Counted from the stretch's first letter, positions 36,875 to 51,002 are shown. The stretch is 64,000 bases of DNA from Medicago truncatula (GCF_003473485.1 NC_053048.1:32360755-32424754), one strand, 5' to 3'. The notes: generated from the letters alone by a model not told the origin. Numbers and translations are program-made.

Positions 36875-37151
36875 GTTAATGGTGCTTTACCCCTGTAATA
36901 TAGGTCATTTTTGGTTTTCCCCTGTAAAATATTTTTTTTATTTCCTTCTGTAAAATATATTTATTTTAGAATACCCCCTAATAGGTCATAAAAAAACGAA
37001 AAAATTCTGGAAAAAAAAATAAAGTCGTTTTTTTATGACCTATTAGGAGTATTCAAAAAAATAAAAATTTACAGGGGGTAAATTAAAAAAAATATTTTAT
37101 AGGAGGGAAAACAAAAAATGACCTATATTACAGGAGTAAATAACCGTTAAC
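36875..37151. mobile_element. Foldback MITE upstream of PDC copy 2
   Basis: The halves are near reverse complements: CCTGTAATATAGGTCATTTT at the left pairs with the right end, and ATACCCCCTAATAGGTCAT with ATGACCTATTAGGAGTAT at the centre. The whole 277 bases can fold into one hairpin. Termini are GTTAATGG and CCGTTAAC. Flanking A-rich bases make the target duplication uncertain. It lies about 420 bases before the PDC start. Confidence 0.75.
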
Positions 37152-37297
37152 TCAAATAAATTATTAGTCTCAAGCTGTGTCACCATCACAATAAGATATA
37201 CTATATTCCTCAATAATACATGTGCTCATTTTTTTTATTTGCATGCACCTCCCACGTTTTACTCTTAACTACTTTCACACTCCATCACTTTCTCAAC

Positions 37298-37444
37298 ACT
37301 CTTTGTATATATATTTTTTATATGAAGCTAAATTAGTCCAGTCAAATTGATATCAGAGGAAATTGAATTTGAGACGAAGCATACTCCCAAGTTCCAAATA
37401 AATACCACTCGACTAACCCAAGTGAGTTTACTCTTTGTATATAT
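37298..37444 (-). mobile_element. SINE in the PDC copy 2 promoter, 15-bp target duplication
   Basis: The minus-strand body at 37313-37429 matches the SINE at 5352: CTCACTTGGGTT, GGTATT, GGGAGT, then TCAATTTGACTGGACTAA and TTTAGCTTC before a poly(A)-like end. Direct repeats ACTCTTTGTATATAT flank it (37298-37312, 37430-37444). The target is TA-rich core-promoter sequence, so a TATATAT stretch is now present twice. The box B is eroded. Confidence 0.82.
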
Positions 37445-37453
37445 TATATAAGG
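37445..37453 (+). promoter_or_regulatory. Probable TATA box of PDC copy 2
   Basis: TATATAAGG lies 117 bases before the ATG at 37570, immediately after the right target duplication of the SINE. A second TATATATAT lies at 37306 on the far side of the SINE. I infer that the proximal one is used. Confidence 0.45.
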
Positions 37454-37569
37454 ATCTTCCCGGTTCTAACTTCAAACACCATTCAACAACATCAAAAATC
37501 TTCATATTTGTTCTCTTTCTTTCTCTTTTAAACCAAACTTGTGATCATAAAAACCAAAGTATTACCAAA

Positions 37570-40500
37570 ATGGACACAATGTTATTAGGCTCTTTAGACT
37601 TAACCAAGCCAACGACCAACGACGTTATTTCATGCACAAAACCAAACGGTACAACAGTTATCCAGCCGTCGTCCACGGCAATTTCCTCCACCAATGCTAC
37701 ACTAGGCCGCCACCTAGCACGGAGGCTAGTTCAAGTCGGCGTCACGGACATTTTCTCCGTTCCTGGTGACTTCAACCTCACGCTACTCGACTACCTCATC
37801 GATGAACCAAAACTTAATGTAATCGGTTGTTGTAACGAGCTCAATGCAGGTTACGCAGCCGATGGTTATGCTCGGTCATGTGGCGTCGGAGCTTGTGTGG
37901 TAACTTTCACTGTTGGTGGGTTGAGTGTTCTTAATGCTATAGCTGGTGCTTATAGTGAGAATTTGCCGCTTATTTGCATCGTTGGTGGACCTAACTCCAA
38001 TGATTATGGAAGTAACAGGATTCTTCATCATACTATTGGAATATCCGATTTCAGCCAAGAGTTGAAGTGTTTTCAAACCGTTACTTGCTTTCAGGTTGGT
38101 ACCAAAGTCTTACAATATTTTAGTTATTGTTTTGATTTGTATGATGGCAAAGTATTTTTAAAAAGCAGTTACAGCTGCGGAATTTGACAATTCTCCGGTA
38201 ATACACCACTTAAGCACACTAAATAGCACAAAATATATTAAAAAAAAGAGTACAAAGTGTTGTCAAATAGGAGCTGTAGTGTTCACTATTAGAAATTTGC
38301 AATTTTTCTGTAGAATTTCTTGTGGATTTGGAGATCAAGGGTGAATGGAGTGGTAATCGGAGATGGTTTGAGTTGTGGTTGGTGATGGTTGGTAGTGATC
38401 GGAGTGGCGGTCAAAGTGATGATAGGTGTTGGTTGGTGATAGTCAAAATGGTGGTCGAAGTAGTTGTTAGTGAGCAGCTACGGTGATTTGTTAACATTAA
38501 AACAAAAACGAAAATTATAAGTATTATTTTTGTGGTTTTGAGATTATAGTGAAAACATGTTTTGTTTTCAAATTTAACTTTTAAAACCAAAAACATCCAA
38601 TCACCCCGAAAGGCCGTTTAGTTTTTGGATTGATTTGTTAAGTATTGTCAACTAGTCTATAGTGGCGCTATAGTCCTAAGTCGAATTTGACCAAATCGTT
38701 ATTGTTCTGCAATACCCTATTTAGTATAAAGTGTTGTTAAATAGGGGCGATTGTTATTGATATAGTGTAGCGGAATATAATTTGAATAAAACTTACGCGA
38801 CTAACACTGGTTTTGTTGTATTGTGATGTTGATTAGTTAGTTATTTGTAAAAAACGCGTCCTGGTGATTGTTTTGATTGTGGTTGATTTGATAATAGGCT
38901 GTGGTGAATCACTTGGAAGATGCTCATGAGTTGATTGATACTGCAATCTCAACTGCACTGAAAGAGAGCAAGCCTGTCTATATAAGCATTAGCTGTAACT
39001 TGCCTGCAATTCCTCACCCCACTTTTAGTCGTGAACCTATCCCTTTTTCACGCGCTCCCAAGTAAGTCTTTCTCTCTTTGATCTTTTTTAACAATTTTTT
39101 TCAGTAACTAGTGTGTATTTGGTTTCACATAGAAATCATGCAAAGAACCGATAAAAAGTTTACACCAAACTTGACTGTGAGTTTCGCAGAATCACAGAGA
39201 GCCGTAGTGCTTTTAGCAAAAGCTACACTAAGGAGTTTTAATAGAATCATGGTGTCATAGTTATTTCGCTAAACTCACCGTTACAAACGTGCATGTTTGG
39301 TAAACATTGACCTAAACATTCACTTAATTGTTAACTATTTTATGGAGAAACCGATTATTGGAAATGTGAATGATTAGTCTTTTTATCTAATTTTTGTTTG
39401 TTTGTTGATTTGGATGTTTTGTAGATTGACTAACCAGATGGGGTTGGAAGCAGCAGTTGAGGCAGCAGCAGAGTTTCTTAACAAAGCAGTGAAACCTGTA
39501 CTAGTAGGTGGTCCTAAACTGAGGGTGGCGAAAGCATCTAATGCTTTTGTCGAACTAGCTGATGCGAGTGGTTACGCACTTGCAGTGATGCCATCAGCTA
39601 AAGGGATGGTTCCGGAGCACCATCACCATTTCATTGGAACTTATTGGGGTGCTGTGAGTACTGCATTCTGTGCCGAGATTGTCGAATCTGCTGATGCATA
39701 CTTGTTTGCCGGCCCCATTTTTAACGACTACAGTTCTGTTGGGTATTCACTTCTTCTCAAGAAAGAGAAAGCGATTATTGTTGAGCCCGATCGGGTTGTG
39801 ATTCCTAATGGACCTGCATTTGGATGTGTGTTGATGAATGATTTCCTTAAGGCACTTGCGAAGCATCTCAAACACAACAATGTTGCATATGAAAATTACC
39901 ATAGGATATTTGTCCCAAACGGAAAACCTTTGAAATCTGAGCCAAAAGAACCATTGAGAGTCAATGTTATGTTCCAACATATACAACAAATGTTGTCTAG
40001 TGAAACAGTTGTGATTGCTGAGACAGGGGACTCATGGTTTAACTGCCAAAAGTTGAAATTACCGGAGGGATGTGGGTAAGTGTTATGAGAATATGATTTG
40101 TTGTATTTTCCAATTTTTCCTCTTTTTTTTTTATTTTTTTTATTGTGCTGATAAAATCTTGTTGATAGGTATGAGTTTCAAATGCAATATGGTTCAATTG
40201 GATGGTCTGTTGGTGCAACTCTTGGCTATGCACAAGCTGTCCCTGAGAAGCGAGTGATTGCTTGCATTGGTGATGGAAGCTTTCAGGTTTGTCTTGCATA
40301 ACTACTTAAAGCATGAATTCATTCAACTTGTAATTTTTTCTTGAACATTGTTTGTTTAACCTTTCTCTTAAATGCTTTACAGGTAACTGCACAGGATGTG
40401 TCGACAATGCTGAGGTGTGGTCAGAAAACCATCATCTTCCTGATAAACAATGGAGGATACACAATTGAGGTTGAAATTCATGATGGACCATACAATGTTA

Positions 40501-40830
40501 TCAAGAACTGGAATTACACTGGATTGATTGATGCAATTCACAATGGTGAAGGAAAATGTTGGACTACCAAGGTGAGTCGTTTGACATCTTGATGCATTCT
40601 CATCAAATTTCTTCCATAACAAGAATATAAGTGCTGATTCATGCATGCTTCATTTTCAGGTATTCTGTGAAGAGGAATTAGTTGAAGCAATTGCAACAGC
40701 AACAGGACCAAAGAAAGATAGCTTATGTTTCATTGAAGTGATTGTTCACAAGGATGACACAAGCAAAGAGTTGCTTGAGTGGGGCTCCAGAGTCTCTGCT
40801 GCCAATAGCCGTCCTCCAAATCCTCAGTAA
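37570..40830 (+). CDS. PDC: Pyruvate decarboxylase, copy 2
   Basis: Same enzyme as at 18364, with the same six-exon structure: 37570-38094, 38898-39061, 39425-40075, 40169-40286, 40383-40571 and 40660-40830, 605 residues. I chose the ATG that aligns with copy 1 ([11 protein letters not shown]); an upstream in-frame ATG at 37435 would add 45 residues and overlaps the TATA region. Catalytic Asp, Glu, the HH pair, the GDG...NN motif and TIE are all kept. Differences include [10 protein letters not shown], where copy 1 has [10 protein letters not shown], and [12 protein letters not shown] against [12 protein letters not shown]. The first intron is much longer than in copy 1 (803 against 307 bases). 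Exons 4-6 and the two introns between them are almost identical to copy 1. Nothing suggests a pseudogene. Confidence 0.95.
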
Positions 40831-41993
40831 ACTTCAGAGTCAGTCTATTGTTGCCACTTTACTGAAATTGCAACTTGATTCTAAATATTGAGAACCCTTT
40901 TAGATGTGATATTGTAAGGAACCCTTTTATTGATGGCTTTCTTGTTTATGTGTCCTAGTCGCTACTTGTTTGTATTAATTCAGTCATTGAGATAAATGTC
41001 ATGCACCACCCCCATTTTATTTTGTAATACTTTGCTGCTTCAATATCATTAAGCATAGTTTTTATTTGAGTCGATATTTAATTTGGTATCTTAATGTGTG
41101 AGATGATATCAAAATTACACAAATATCTTCAAGCATGTCGTCATGGGCGGATCCACCATTAGGCATGGTGTTATAACAAACACCATATTTTCCTAATAAA
41201 TTTGTTACATATGAAGGATGTCTATTAGAACAAAATGAAGTAAAAGTCAAATATGAGCATTTGTTTGAGCAATAGGAAGAATGTAATTTTAGAGGAGGCT
41301 AACGGCTTATCTTGTTTTAATTAGCAATTGTTAGGGTTACATAATCTTTTGTAATCCCATTTTTGCCATAACCCCATTCAATCATATTGAATTCAATAAG
41401 AATTCATATATATTTTTAGTCAAACGTACCTAGGAATCTATGGGTTGGATCATTTAGATAAACTATGGTCTAATCACTTAATTATTGGGACGTTCAATTT
41501 TCATATAGGAGCCCTATCAAGGTATTTCCACATTTTTTTTTTGGATCTTTTTTTTATAAGCAGATTTCCAACTTAGACCTTTTGATATTTCTTAATGGAA
41601 ACGAAAGATTTAACAGATTTTTTATATTTTAAGGAAAAAGATTTAACAGTTATATATATACTAGTGTATGATTTTAATAATTATGTAAAAAAGATATTTA
41701 ACAATTATATATTGTTTAAAAAAATTAACAATTATATATATTTTTTTATTATTAAAAAAATTACACATATTTGCGTAGGGGATCAAGAAACCATAAAACG
41801 AGTTAAAAATTTCATCATTAAGAAATTAGGGTTAGAAAAAGAATACTTGCTTCTCAATTAAGTATTCTAGGAAACACACTTCTCAATAAGTAGGACCCTG
41901 CTCCCTTCTCCTTAAATCGAAGGCAACCTGCTGGTAAGTCAGCTCTCTCTCTCCCCTATTGCCTTCTGTTTTGCTTTGCTTTCTCACCGCAAG

Positions 41994-43184
41994 ATGGCCA
42001 AATCTTTGGGTGAAAAAAAGGTTAGTAACCTTGTACCGGAGGATCTTGCATTATTAGTTCTATCAAAACTTCCAATCAAATCTTTGAAGCGTTCTGGATG
42101 CGTTAAGAAATCATGGTCTCTCTTATTTGAAAACCCTTCTTTCATGACCATGTTCCGCAATAATTTCATATCTATTCCTCACTCTTACTATGATGATACA
42201 ACAATCATCCTGCAAGAGGTTGTCCACAGACCTCTTCAAACTCCTCGTGTTAAATTCTATTTCCATTCACTATCTAGTAAGAGGTTTGAGAATAGACTCA
42301 AATTCCACTTGCCAAATCCATTTCAAGAGGAGGACCCTAACCTTTATATTGTAGAGTCTGGTGCTGCCAATGGAACTCTTTGCCTCCACAGAGGATTCGA
42401 TGAACTTGTATTGTGGAATCCAAGTACCGATGAATTGAATGTCGTTCCTTCTGGTTCTATGGTGTCTATGCCACCTTACCGAGAATCTTTCATTAAACTT
42501 CATGGATTTGGTTATGACCATGCTAGAGATGACTATAAGATTATCAGGTATTTTTTTCCACTAGATGACCATGATCTTTTACATCTCAACCTGTCGGAGG
42601 AAGATGTTCAACGGGATGAAATATCTTATGCAAGTGTATGGGAGATTTATAGTCTAAGATGTAACACTTGGAAAGAACTTCATGTCGATATGCCCTCACA
42701 TTGTTATTCAGGTTTACTGTACACAAATGGAATATGTCATTGGTTGTCTAAAAGTAATGCTGAATATTACTTGGTGTCATTTGACTTGAGCAATCATGTG
42801 TTTTTTACAACATTCGCGCCCTTAGCAACACCAAGATACATAGATCCCAATCTTGATTTTAAGGATTTGAGGACACGATTGGTGATGTTAAATGGTTCCA
42901 TTGCTTTGATCTCTTGGTATGGAGACACGACCACCTTTCACATATCAGTTTTAGGTGAACTTGGTGTGAGTGAATCATGGACTAAACTCTTCATTATTGG
43001 ACCTTTATCCGACCTTTTTATGTATCCTATTGGAGCAGGGAGTAATGGTGATATATTCTTCAAAGCAGGAGATGGAAAACTAGTCTTTGATTTAAGAACA
43101 CAGATGATTGAGGAACTTGACGGTGTTGAAGAAACATATTCAAGAATTATATTCTATAAGAAAAATGGAGGAATAAATCATTAG
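41994..43184 (+). CDS. F-box protein with F-box-associated interaction domain
   Basis: Substrate adaptor of an SCF E3 ubiquitin ligase by family; the target is unknown. A single exon encodes 396 residues. I start at ATG 41994 (MAKSLGEKKVSNLVPEDLA); the longer frame upstream has no ATG. The F-box lies at about residues 13-52: LVPEDLALLVLSKLPIKSLK, then VKKSWSLLFENPSF. The C-terminal part is the large-family associated domain, with GTLCLH, LVLWNPSTDE, GFGYDHARDDYKII and VWEIYSLRCNTWKEL. MAKS...EKKVSN openings are frequent in Medicago F-box genes as I recall. The frame is intact. Its stop lies 36 bases before a hairpin MITE, so the 3' UTR probably includes it. Confidence 0.9.
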   Translation: MAKSLGEKKVSNLVPEDLALLVLSKLPIKSLKRSGCVKKSWSLLFENPSFMTMFRNNFISIPHSYYDDTTIILQEVVHRPLQTPRVKFYFHSLSSKRFENRLKFHLPNPFQEEDPNLYIVESGAANGTLCLHRGFDELVLWNPSTDELNVVPSGSMVSMPPYRESFIKLHGFGYDHARDDYKIIRYFFPLDDHDLLHLNLSEEDVQRDEISYASVWEIYSLRCNTWKELHVDMPSHCYSGLLYTNGICHWLSKSNAEYYLVSFDLSNHVFFTTFAPLATPRYIDPNLDFKDLRTRLVMLNGSIALISWYGDTTTFHISVLGELGVSESWTKLFIIGPLSDLFMYPIGAGSNGDIFFKAGDGKLVFDLRTQMIEELDGVEETYSRIIFYKKNGGINH

Positions 43185-43213
43185 TTAGTTTTTGTTGTTC
43201 TCAATTATTAGGA

Positions 43214-43647
43214 TCTTTTAATGATGTGTTTCGTGCTTGCAATTAGGCGTCATTTAAAAATTAGTCATTGTAATCGATAATCCTGGCAATTTACCCTTGC
43301 ATTGTTTAATCATTTAAAATTTCGTCCTTTGACCAACTTAATCACTGCCACGTCATCAAATTAGCAAAATGGCATGGGAATGGACAAAAATACCCTCGTC
43401 ATCCATTCGTGAAATGACATTTTTACCCCTATCTTCATCTTCTTCTCATAATAAAGACGAGGGTAGTTTTGTCCATTCCCATGCCATTTTGCTAATTTGA
43501 TGACTTGACAGTGATTAAGTTGGTCAAAGGACGAAATTTTAAATGATTAAACAATGCAAGGGTAAATTGTCAGGATTAGCGATTACATAGACTAATTTTT
43601 AAATGACGCATAATTGCAAGGACGAGACACATCATTAAGTCTTTTAT
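43214..43647. mobile_element. Near-perfect foldback MITE just after the F-box gene
   Basis: The two halves of 43221-43639 are almost exact reverse complements through AATTTACCCTTGCATTGTTT, TTTCGTCCTTTGACCAACTT and GGCATGGGAATGGACAAAA, with a short loop near 43425-43450. TCTTTTAAT and TCTTTTATC at the flanks share 7 bases, suggesting a target duplication that is now blurred. It is non-coding. A transcript through it would fold into an arm of about 200 bp. Confidence 0.85.
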
Positions 43648-45139
43648 CTTTAATAATAAAAAGTGGTTTGTCAATCACCAATTATCATATTTATGATTAC
43701 GAAGCATATGAAAAATTAATAAACCATTTTGTAATTATGAATTTTGCAGCTTTAACCATTTTATATTAAAAGTATTTGTAATATCTTTCTATTTGAAAAT
43801 TTATGTGGTTTTTATCTCAATTGTTGGAATAATCTTTTGTTTGTATTTCAAGCGGATGAAATTTCATAGTAATTATACAGTCATTTTGAAAGAAAAAAAG
43901 CTCTTTAAACCAACAATGAGAAGGGAATCAAAACACATATTTCAATCATCTTGCCTTAAGTTTTCTTTTAGTATTGTTTCAGATACACACTTGAGATTTA
44001 TGATTTGGAATATTAGTCTTTAATATGTAACAATTGACGTAAATTGTTCTTTAGATCTCCTGTTATTTTATAAAATATATGTTAGAAGAATATGTTTGAC
44101 TTGATGAAGATATCAAGTTATTTGAAATGCTTTAAAGCAAGATGATTAACTGATCGTTCTGTAGGATACAAATGAATGCTCTGATTAACATATTGCAAAG
44201 AAGGAATCTTGGTAAAGTCTTGAGTTTGTATGGTTTATATATACTTTTTTTTTTTTTAAGATTCTTAACACAGTAGTAGAATTAGTTTCTTTATTCTATA
44301 AGAAAGAAAAAAAGATGGTGGAATGGTTTGGTTTGATTTAAATACCCTAATGATTGAGGACTTCAGCGTTATAACATCTAGATTTTGTTTTAAGATAGTA
44401 ATTCGTAAGGAAAGCCTCCTTCCATTTGTAGGATTAATTATTTAATTTTTCTTCTTATTTTCATCCAAGAGGTATATGATCGATTGTGGTTATTAACTTA
44501 TTAGGGTTTACCGTGTATCCAAAGTGGCATGTTAGTTGCAAATATCATAATTATTAAGAATTTTTTTGGTTGTGTTTGAATGTTAATTATAGTTCTATCT
44601 GGTTTTATTAAGAAATTTCTAGATGATATGATTTCTCTTTCTGTTGTATTGAGTGGCCTCTGGTTTTATGTAAAAATAGCATATATTTGGAAAACTTTAT
44701 AATCCAATGACAAACATATTTGTTTTCTATTTAATAATCAAAAGACAAGCAAGCATTTCTTGCTAAAATATCTGTTGTGGGAACATAAAATAAAAGTCAC
44801 AAACTCAATACATGCTACAAAAACCACTTAATGAGAAAAGAGTGAGAAAGAAAGATGCAGGCAGAGAAGAAGAATAAGAATAAAAGAGAGTAACCAAAAT
44901 GTTGTATTGTAAATTTTTAATAGCAACCATTCAGTGAGAAAGCCTTAAATTATCGAATTGAAAGATAAAAAATATCACTGGAAAAAGAACAAGTATCAAT
45001 GAAAAAAATGGTAGAATGAATGAGTCTATGTAGAGGATGTGTGTGCCGAATTCAGTTAGTGGGAAGGAAATAAAAGCCTAAACGTTATATTTGTAGTCGG
45101 CTTCTATTTTCCAAACTGTTGTTGCATGAGATTATAGAG
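43648..45139. other. Spacer, nothing recognised
   Basis: AT-rich DNA between the F-box gene and the TNL pseudogene. I see no exon series or bounded element. Confidence 0.5.
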
Positions 45140-47330
<2,191 letters not shown>

Positions 47331-47430
47331 GAAAAGAAAATTATCACAATGTAGAACAAGACAAATTGGATTATCATAGGTTTCATGCATGGGAGGTATT
47401 ACGTGCTTCCACTCACCAACATTTTCAATG

Positions 47431-47565
47431 TGAATCAACAATTGCATGTTCTTACTACAAGCCTTTTGCTTTGGTGGGATGGGTTGTAAAATTGAATTTA
47501 AATTGAGCTCAATATAATTCATATCAGTTCACTTGTTGGTTCGATCTCAATTGAATATAACAGTT
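47431..47565 (+). repeat. Tail of the duplicated TNL unit
   Basis: ATCAACAATTGCATGTTCTT, TTTTG(C/T)TTTGGTGG and ATCAGTTCACTTGTTGGTTC recur in order at 58812-58960, downstream of the other TNL. The pseudogene unit and the downstream region were therefore copied together. The plastid piece occupies the place of the intervening sequence. Confidence 0.75.
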
Positions 47566-47592
47566 AACACAATTATTTACTTTCACTTTAAC

Positions 47593-48310
47593 TCAATTAA
47601 CACAATTGAGGAATATAGTGGCATTGATGAACCCTAATTTGTTCTTCGTTCCCAATGCGCGTTTCATAGATCGATTCCAAGCAAGGTAATTAGAACCATC
47701 AAGCTTTGGAGAAACAATTAGAGAATTAGGACCTTCCCTAGGGTGTACGAAGAACGCAGAATCATTATCTTGTTGAAGATGAGCAGGAACAACTCTTGGA
47801 GGCATGATGAAAAGAAAGAACACAGAAGAACAAAATTGAAGATTCCCGAACAATCAACAAAAAATTCACACCAATACGATGTGAAAATCACAAAGTGAAG
47901 AAGAATTCAATCAAATTTCAAGAAGAAACAAAGAATCAATGAACGATCAAAGTTGAATTCAATCGAACCAAAGACAGAGGATCGTGAAACACAGAAAAAC
48001 GATGATTGAATGCAGAATCTGCAATCAGAAACAAAGGATCGTGAAGAAATCGATCCAAGAAGATGAACAACGAAGAATGCACAACAAAAAACGGTTAGAA
48101 CAATATTAGGAAACCAGAAAAATGAATGGAGAAGTATTATTCTCATTGATGAAGTGTATCTGTTACAGCAAGTATATATAGACATATGTTTGTGTACATT
48201 AATTAAGCTATCATATACTATAGTGTAGCTAAGTACTCTTAGATCTAGTTGCTTAGGCTGCAAGTAATGATTAACAACTAATGTTACCGACTTCTTTATC
48301 TTTATCATCT
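47593..48310 (-). mobile_element. Copia retrotransposon 5' fragment (LTR plus start of gag)
   Basis: Minus-strand frame from ATG 47805: MPPRVVPAHLQQ, then FFVHPREGPNSL and LVSP-type KLDGSNYLAWNRSMKRAL, GTKNKLGF. This is the Copia gag N-terminal pattern. It stops after about 60 codons. Upstream (47870-48310) is an LTR-like region with TATATATA and a TTCATCAATGAGAATAATAC-type end. The rest of gag-pol is absent, so it is a truncated copy. Confidence 0.7.
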
Positions 48311-49066
48311 AATAATATATTCTGGATATAATTAATTGATTCTGAAATTTAGATATTTGTTTATTAATTCTTTAATGTTTTTAGTTTATGTGTCTCACTG
48401 TGTTTAATAACACTCCAATTGTTAATGTGGACTTAGTTTTCCTTTGGTTTTTCCATGTAATTTAATGCAGCAAATTGATTCTGAACTGTTTGTGCCTCCT
48501 CGGCCTCCTATTTACCTCGGTGACGGTAAATAAGCTGCAAAAGGATTGAAGTGCACCGCTGCGAAAATGCAGCATATTTCTCTGAAAACTATTCTGGTAT
48601 ATAAGCTGAAACACCAAAGAAATGATATATACACATAAAATGACGAGTTTCTTGTGAAAAATGTTCACAAAGGAGTGTCCCAAAAGTTGGGATTTATTTA
48701 CATAAAGATTATATGGTTATTTATTTTGATACGTTCAAGAGGGGAAAAATAATTAGTTATCCTTTTGTTTGATAATGTTCGAATATTAAGTTGTGGCTTG
48801 GTTGCTCATATATAAGAGCAATCTAAATTTATTGCACTGATCAAACATGATTTATCGTATCGAAATTATTATTTGGTTTCTTATAGAATTTATTCACATG
48901 AGATAATTATATTTAAAGCATAGTCAAACACTAAATATAGACATTTTTTTCTAATCAAGAATTTGAACATTGATTTGTTACGTTGTAAAATCCAGCTTCT
49001 TTCGCTTGACCTAATCTGCTTTCGATGTTGTTTCTTATTTAACTTGGTATATTATCACTTAATTTA
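48311..49066. other. Spacer, nothing recognised
   Basis: No coding or repeat structure that I can support. Confidence 0.4.
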
Positions 49067-49162
49067 AATTGCTTAAAGAACGTCATCGTCGACTTAACTC
49101 GGTTGGTAAGGTTAGAAGTTCGAACCTGAACACCACAAAAAAAGAATTGCTTAACGAACGTC
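49067..49162 (+). mobile_element. Short tRNA-derived SINE, 18-bp target duplication
   Basis: The 60-bp body at 49085-49144 has a box-A-like TTAACTCGGTTGGTAAGG and box B (AGTTCGAACCTG) and ends in a short A-run. The flanks AATTGCTTAAAGAACGTC (49067-49084) and AATTGCTTAACGAACGTC (49145-49162) differ at one base. It is much shorter than the other SINEs here. Confidence 0.8.
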
Positions 49163-49554
49163 TCTTAGCATATTTTTGTTTTAATGTTTTGCACCACAGA
49201 CGCGAGTCTTACCAATTAACATTTACCTTAAAACAGGCAAGCTTCAAGTCGGATATATATAGTTTAGATTTTGCAGGTTTGGAGAATCCATATAGTTGAC
49301 CCAAAAACATACTTAATTGATTTGTTGTATTGATGGAAACCGTGTTCTCATGTAAGGGTGTTCACGGACTGGGTTGGTTCAATTCGATCAAACTAAATTG
49401 GTTTGGATTGGATAAATTTGAACTCAATCAAATGATGATAACAAGTTTCTTTAGGAAATTTTAAGCATATGCAATTTCTATGTTGGAAATTGTGTAGTTA
49501 TCATTTTTACATATGTTTGACTTGTATTTTTAGAACAAAGTTTTTATGGGTCTT

Positions 49555-49885
49555 TTAAATAATGTCCATAAAACACTTGTTAACAAATACCCCTCAAATT
49601 TAATACTTAGGTAGCAAATACCCTCTCAAATTAAAAAAAAAATCAATTATCCCTATGATGCGGCATAACGTAGAGGTGTCACATGTAGAGTTAATTGTCA
49701 CGTCCGTCATAGGGTATAACAACCAAAACAAGTGGAGGGGTAATCGATTAACGTTTGACAATTTCAAAGGGATTTTGAAGTTTCTTAAATGTCGGAAATT
49801 CTTTTAATGAAAATTATAATTTGAGGGGTTTTTTGATGAAAATCATAATGTCGGTAAATTTATTAAAAATAACTTTTTTATTAAA
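49555..49885. mobile_element. Possible MITE, boundaries uncertain
   Basis: AAATACCCCTCAAATT near 49590 is inverted as AATTTGAGGGGTTTTTT near 49820, and CATAGGGATAATTGA-type stretches pair inside. Target duplication not determined. Confidence 0.35.
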
Positions 49886-50250
49886 GCAAACCAAACTCCA
49901 TAGAACTTTTGCATGTGGTTGGAATGAAGAAGTTTATGAGCTTTGCATGTGGAACCCACACGGTTCACGTACATATGAATGAATGTATGCGTTTTTCTTC
50001 CACAAACGCAATGCTTCTCTTCTCACTCCAAATGCAATACATCTTCTCATCATAACGGTGAGCGAGAACTGAGAACTGAACCAATTCTCCGATAAGGTAT
50101 TCTCAACTTCAATATTTTCAGGTGAGAACTTATGCTTTATACACCTACCGTTTTAATCTTATACACCTTCCACTATCAAAAATCTAATTTTAGTTCTAAT
50201 TTACACAAAATTTCATTTATTATACTGTTATATATCTTAACTGATCATGA

Positions 50251-50436
50251 ACCTGTTTGGATTTTCTACCCAATGTGTGGTTTTTTAGTAGAACTTATGA
50301 AAACAACTTATGATATTGTTCATAAGCTTATTTTTGTAAGTTTTCCAATATAGTTTAAATGGAAATTAATTAACTATTTTATTGTTTGCTTTTGAAATCG
50401 TGATAACTACAAATAAGTTGTTATCCAAACAGGCCC
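50251..50436. mobile_element. MITE of the GGCCTGTTTGG family
   Basis: Ends ACCTGTTTGGAT and ATCCAAACAGGCCC are inverted, and the interior has CTTATGA/CATAAGCTTAT stretches as in the element at 10720-10927. Confidence 0.65.
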
Positions 50437-50558
50437 TATATGCATTGCATTTTAATTTGGTGGATAAGTTAACTATGAGATCTGTGCTCTTACTACATTG
50501 GTAAACGAGCTAAGATTTTTCCATTTCTTGAAGGAAATGGAGGTGTTCATCACTGTAG

Positions 50559-51002
50559 TTTTAGTTAAGGTTTTAAATAAAGGTCAGGTTCGCGGTCACG
50601 TATAGGATTTTGCGATTTCGGCTGTTACGGATTGCGGTTGTTGCGGTGTGAATTAATCACAACATTGCACACCTCTTAAATAATGATAATAATGTAAATA
50701 ACTTAAACTAAAGATAGATTTGGAGTTCTAAACTAGACAAGGAGATAACATTATGTAATTTATGATTAAATATGTACTAAAGATATGATTTTCATCTATT
50801 TCAATTGAAAAAATACCCGGATTATGTGTTTATTGTCATGAACGACATTTTTTACGGCCGTAACGGTGTTTCGTTGCGGCTATTATGGCTTTTGGTCGTG
50901 ATTTTTGTTCACTATGTAGAAACGGTGAAAAACAGTAGCATCATCTACCTATACCTTTTTGTCGCGGCCTTTTTCTCGGACCGTTTTTTAAAACCTTTTA
51001 GT
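50559..51002. mobile_element. MITE just upstream of the TNL gene
   Basis: The 50566-50995 unit begins TAAGGTTTTAAATAAAGGTC and ends GACCGTTTTTTAAAACC, inverted relative to each other. Flanks share TTTTAGT (50559-50565, 50996-51002). GC-rich patches (CGGTTGTTGCGGTG, GCCGTAACGGTG) pair across it. It lies about 220 bases before the TNL start codon and may affect that promoter. Confidence 0.7.

Noticed and set aside
37435-37569. 45-residue N-terminal extension of PDC copy 2
   Set aside because: It would overlap the TATA region and has no counterpart in copy 1; it is probably 5' UTR.
41595-41861. 88-codon AT-rich ORF before the F-box gene
   Set aside because: Low-complexity Ile/Lys/Asn composition typical of AT-rich spacer; no motif.
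41976-41993. Longer F-box start (LSHRK before MAKS)
   Set aside because: No ATG there; the first ATG is 41994 and gives the usual MAKS opening.
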